Assembly: GCA_002509665.1 (NCBI GenBank)
Contig: DADN01000102.1
Span: forward strand, 3,009 to 11,847
Reading direction: 5' to 3'
DNA length: 8,839 nt
Source: Methanobacterium sp. UBA8
Lineage (GTDB): Archaea > Methanobacteriota > Methanobacteria > Methanobacteriales > Methanobacteriaceae
The notes beneath the pieces are model-generated. The model searched no databases, was not told the origin of the DNA, and saw only the letters and a program-made list of their open reading frames with translations. Both the position numbers and the translations under genes were made by a program. Shown here piece by piece: positions 6,421 through 8,839 of the stretch; the first letter of the stretch is position 1; each line of letters opens with the position of its first letter.

Positions 6421-6702
6421 TTTAAAATCAAAAAAAAGACATGTTTATAACTCTTTTTAGAATTTAAGGCCTTTTTAAAACTATTTTAAGAAATCAATAA
6501 TTGATGTCGTTAACGGCTACATATAACTCAATCCATTGAACAAGGCTTATAACTTTAAAACAGCCATTTTAAAGTCTTAATATAAAAAATAGATTTTAAA
6601 ATAGAAGATATGATTAAGGGGGATAAAACATTTTTAAGGGATAAAATGAGAATAATTAACAGGATATCATTAGTCTAAATATGCTAAATAACTTTTATTT
6701 AG
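6421..6702. other. AT-rich spacer between exported-protein promoter and hemerythrin 3' end
   Basis: No gene is supported here. Two palindromic elements sit side by side: ATCAAT-A-ATTGAT at 6493-6505 and CGTTAACG at 6508-6515. They lie about 75-110 nt upstream of the promoter of the small exported-protein gene, so they could be an upstream regulatory site. Otherwise the stretch holds A/T runs and short open frames only. Confidence 0.4.
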
Positions 6703-6713
6703 GAAAAAAAGAA
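6703..6713 (-). terminator. T-tract after the hemerythrin gene
   Basis: On the - strand, TTCTTTTTTTCC begins about 14 nt past the stop codon of the hemerythrin-family gene. A U-run of this length is a plausible archaeal termination signal; there is no clear hairpin. Confidence 0.45.
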
Positions 6714-6726
6714 TGTATTAAAAGTT

Positions 6727-7482
6727 TTATTTAGTTATGGGCTTGTATTCTTCATTAAATATTTTACTTTTACTGCTTGTTGATTTTTCCTTGGTTTCAG
6801 GTGAATTTTCATCGTTAAAATATAAAGTCAGCCTGATCATTCCTTTCGGTTTAACTGGCCCTACAACAATATCAGATCTTCTATCAATACCTGTAAGTCT
6901 TACATGAGTGGCATTTCCTTTATTAACTTTATTTCCTTCATCATCTTCATATTCAACATCACCGTTTATATACATTGAAGGCACTTTAACCTGGGATGCA
7001 GGAATAGTTCTTGGAACCTCAATATTATCTGGTAAAGGCACTAATTTTTCATGTGGAATGCTTTTTAACCTTTTACGCATCTTTTCTTCCTCTATATTTC
7101 GGGCTATTTCTTCTCTTTGGAGGGTACTGAGTTTTTCACTTTCTGGAAATATTATGTTTTCTTCTTTTTCAACATGAGATTCTACAGTTTTTCTTAACTC
7201 TTTTAGTTTACTCATCCATTCTTTTTCTTTCCAATGGGTTTTTTCCATATCTTTAATAATTTTCCGGGCATCTTCATGTTCTTTAAAACTCTGATTTACT
7301 CCATATTCATCTATTTGCTTTAATTTTGGATAAAAGAATTCTTCTTCACCTTCCATATGTATATTCAGCTTATGTTTAATTTCTCTAAATTTAGAACTGT
7401 CTTCTTTATCTGAAGCTTCCTTCAGGAGATTTTTAACATTATCATGATCATTTTTCAACATCTGGAATAATTCTTCAGTCAT
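6727..7482 (-). CDS. Hemerythrin HHE-domain protein with C-terminal extension
   Basis: The protein has 251 residues. Residues 1-120 are a hemerythrin-like four-helix bundle with the full ligand set for a non-heme di-iron site: H13, H42 with E46 (HMEGE), H69 (KEHED), and H103 with E107 (HVEKE). Such proteins bind O2 or sense oxygen, iron or reactive species, and are often found in methanogens that meet oxygen. A charged helix (about 121-142) links to a non-hemerythrin segment: KLVPLPDNIEVPRTIPASQVKVPSM, split as about 147-158 and 159-170, a YEDDEGN loop, GIDRRSDIVVGPVKPKG (198-214), a strand MIRLTLYF, and a Ser/Lys-rich tail. I do not recognise that part. The ATG at 7482 has GGTGAT (7488-7493) 5 nt upstream. 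It is divergent from the 68-residue gene. Function beyond di-iron binding is inferred. Confidence 0.85.
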   Translation of the reverse strand: MTEELFQMLKNDHDNVKNLLKEASDKEDSSKFREIKHKLNIHMEGEEEFFYPKLKQIDEYGVNQSFKEHEDARKIIKDMEKTHWKEKEWMSKLKELRKTVESHVEKEENIIFPESEKLSTLQREEIARNIEEEKMRKRLKSIPHEKLVPLPDNIEVPRTIPASQVKVPSMYINGDVEYEDDEGNKVNKGNATHVRLTGIDRRSDIVVGPVKPKGMIRLTLYFNDENSPETKEKSTSSKSKIFNEEYKPITK

Positions 7483-7540
7483 GGAATATCACCTTTTATT
7501 ACTTATTATATAATTAGTAAGATATTAAATTAGTTAAGAA

Positions 7541-7550
7541 TATAAATATT
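7541..7550 (-). promoter_or_regulatory. TATA-like box of the hemerythrin gene
   Basis: On the - strand AATATTTATA lies about 60 nt before the ATG at 7482, predicting a start near 7520 and a leader that keeps the GGTGAT site. A second candidate, ATTATATAA near 7505-7513, is too close, since it would start the transcript inside or after the ribosome site. Confidence 0.4.
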
Positions 7551-7753
7551 TAGTGAGGTTTTTAAGCTTAAAAAGGACTAAACTTTATTATTTGTCTATA
7601 TTTCCAATATGTGGACTATAATAAAAATTATTTTTAAACCTGTCTTTAACCTCTGTATTACAATTTTTAGTGATCTAAATTCTTTGTTTAAAATTTAAGT
7701 CATTTCATGGTCTTTAATTTGAAATAAACTATAGTTACATGGGAGGGATAAAA

Positions 7754-7960
7754 ATGGAGCTTAAACATAACAGAAATGAGGAAGAAAAAATTACGGAGTA
7801 TATAGTATCTGTTTCTGATAGTGAATTAAATCAATTTAAAGAAAGGATGACTGGGCCATTGGATCAAGATTTACTTTCTATATCTCGAACATTAACTGAT
7901 ATAGTTGGTAATATGATAGTCAAACGAATTTTGACTGACTTAACTGAGCTTGATAAATGA
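7754..7960 (+). CDS. Hypothetical 68-residue protein
   Basis: The start is the ATG at 7754, preceded by GGAGG (7742-7746) with a 7-nt spacer; the in-frame ATG at 7739 overlaps that site and is unlikely. The protein is acidic to neutral, without Cys, signal peptide or membrane segment. The first 15 residues are charged (ELKHNRNEEEK), then come ITEYIVSVSDSELNQFKERM and an amphipathic helix-like half (LDQDLLSISRTLTDIVGNMI then VKRILTDLTEL) that could mediate dimerisation. I recognise no family. It is read away from the hemerythrin gene across about 270 nt, so a shared regulatory region is possible. The strong ribosome site and sensible composition support it as a real gene. Confidence 0.65.
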   Translation: MELKHNRNEEEKITEYIVSVSDSELNQFKERMTGPLDQDLLSISRTLTDIVGNMIVKRILTDLTELDK

Positions 7961-8012
7961 ATAATGAAATTATCACATGGGCCTAAATACTCTGTTATTT
8001 TTATTTAATTAG

Positions 8013-8110
8013 TTATTTTGTATTAACGCACCTTTTATATCTTATATAAGTCAATATACCTCTAAAAACAACAGTAACTATCCATGTTAGATGTATTAAG
8101 ATATTTTCTT
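8013..8110 (-). pseudogene. Decayed copy of the dedA 3' end
   Basis: Bases 8013-8081 align without gaps to 8161-8229, the last 23 codons of the neighbouring dedA gene, with 55 of 69 positions identical (counted by eye). The reading frame and stop are kept: VVFRGILTYIRYKRCVNTK then TAA, against IVFVGILSYLIYKKRVNAK then TGA. Upstream, similarity continues weakly to about 8110 (TATCTT-ATAC) but with indels of net -2 nt that shift the frame, and the frame meets TAA at 8121-8123. No start or further dedA sequence is seen. It is a remnant of a tandem dedA copy that has lost its 5' part. Confidence 0.75.
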
Positions 8111-8160
8111 CGCAAAGAACTTAATATTTAATTGCATTTTTAAATCATAAAAATAAGCCA

Positions 8161-8757
8161 TCATTTTGCATTAACACGCTTTTTATATATTAAATAACTC
8201 AAGATACCTACAAAAACAATTGCAACTATTATTATATCCCACGTATCAAGATATTCTTTTATAACGGGCCATTTAATACCTAACTGCACTCCTAAATATC
8301 CTAAAGTAACTGCAAATGGCACGGTACCTATAAAAGTGTAAACAATGAATTTTTTAAGGCTCATTTTGGCGATTCCAGCCGGTACGGATATAACTCTTCC
8401 CATTATAGGTAGAAGTTTGCTGATGAGTACAGCTTCAGGTCCGTATTTTTCAAACCATGAGTCTGCCTGCTCAAGTTTATCATGGTCAATAAGTATGTAC
8501 CTGCCGTATTTTTCCATTAAAGGTCTTCCACCTATATATGCTATAGAATAGATGATTAAAGCGCCTGAAACGTCTCCTATGATTGCTGCAGCTATTATTC
8601 CCCAGAGCGTCATTTTTCCATGGGAAACTGCAACCCCTGCTAAAGGCATTATTATTTCACTTGGAAAAAAAGCAGTTCCAATTGCAACACCAAAATAACC
8701 AAGGGTTCCAATAAGGTTGACGGCTAAATTACCAAAATAAGCAGCAAGATCCATCAT
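8161..8757 (-). CDS. DedA-family (SNARE-associated/VTT-domain) membrane protein
   Basis: This 198-residue integral membrane protein has normal DedA length. DedA proteins are linked to lipid-carrier (undecaprenyl-phosphate type) recycling and membrane potential upkeep in bacteria; the archaeal role is not established. Visible marks: hydrophobic segments around 12-30, 52-72, 136-155 and 174-191; re-entrant motif FFPSEIIMPLAG (30-41, E34); GDVSG (61-65, D62); and SKLLPIMGRVISVPAG (113-128). In the last motif the usual R-x-x-P-x-x-R is altered: Lys at 114 and Gly at 120, with an Arg at 121. The start is ATG at 8757 rather than the next codon's ATG, because GAGGAG (8769-8774) is 11 nt away. A weak TATA-like CTTATAG lies near 8813-8819. 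A decayed copy of the gene's end follows directly downstream. Confidence 0.9.
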   Translation of the reverse strand: MMDLAAYFGNLAVNLIGTLGYFGVAIGTAFFPSEIIMPLAGVAVSHGKMTLWGIIAAAIIGDVSGALIIYSIAYIGGRPLMEKYGRYILIDHDKLEQADSWFEKYGPEAVLISKLLPIMGRVISVPAGIAKMSLKKFIVYTFIGTVPFAVTLGYLGVQLGIKWPVIKEYLDTWDIIIVAIVFVGILSYLIYKKRVNAK

Positions 8758-8839
8758 AAAATTCTTTTCTCCTCTAGATTAATTATTTGTGGGTTCAAAC
8801 TTAAGCATAAACCCTATAAGCAAGTGTTAATTATTATAT

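Noticed and set aside
8803..8821. Short TAAGCA direct repeat near the window end, as an operator for dedA
   Set aside because: Six-base repeats are common by chance in this AT-rich sequence and nothing else supports a site.

Overview
The window looks like chromosome of a pseudomurein-walled methanogen of the order Methanobacteriales, most likely Methanobacterium or a close relative. The DNA is very AT-rich. Ribosome binding sites are of the GGTGAT / GGAG type, and several starts have archaeal TATA-like boxes at a plausible distance. There is an archaeal-type pyrI with its zinc Cys4 domain, and an exported protein that appears to end in a pseudomurein-binding repeat. No rRNA, tRNA, CRISPR array or intact mobile element was found.

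Left part (1-3557, + strand): the 3' end of a probable DUF2267 gene; a luciferase-like monooxygenase (LLM) family oxidoreductase of the TIGR03885 type; a short stretch that looks like the decayed 3' end of a VOC/glyoxalase gene; pyrI (regulatory chain of aspartate carbamoyltransferase); and, 30 nt further on, a large exported protein with a CWB2-like region and a C-terminal pseudomurein-binding repeat.

Middle part (3558-6420): a convergent M14-like aspartoacylase/succinylglutamate desuccinylase-family hydrolase on the - strand; about 850 nt of very AT-rich DNA with no recognisable gene; a DUF3892 gene on the + strand, with a perfect 17-bp palindrome at its expected transcription start; and a small exported protein on the - strand. 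The signal peptide of that small protein is only complete if translation begins at an ATT codon placed correctly after a GGAGG site.

Right part (6421-8839): a hemerythrin HHE protein with an uncharacterised C-terminal extension (- strand), a divergent 68-residue orphan gene (+), and a DedA-family membrane protein (-). Directly downstream of dedA lies a decayed second copy of the dedA 3' end, about 80% identical over its last 69 nt.

The genes do not form one obvious pathway. The region reads as a set of mostly single-gene units for housekeeping (pyrI), the cell envelope (CWB2/pseudomurein-binding protein, small exported protein, DedA) and possibly oxygen or redox stress (hemerythrin, LLM oxidoreductase). 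It also carries clear traces of gene decay. I do not see a convincing new multi-gene system. The most unusual signals are the ATT start, the dedA remnant and the operator-like palindrome.
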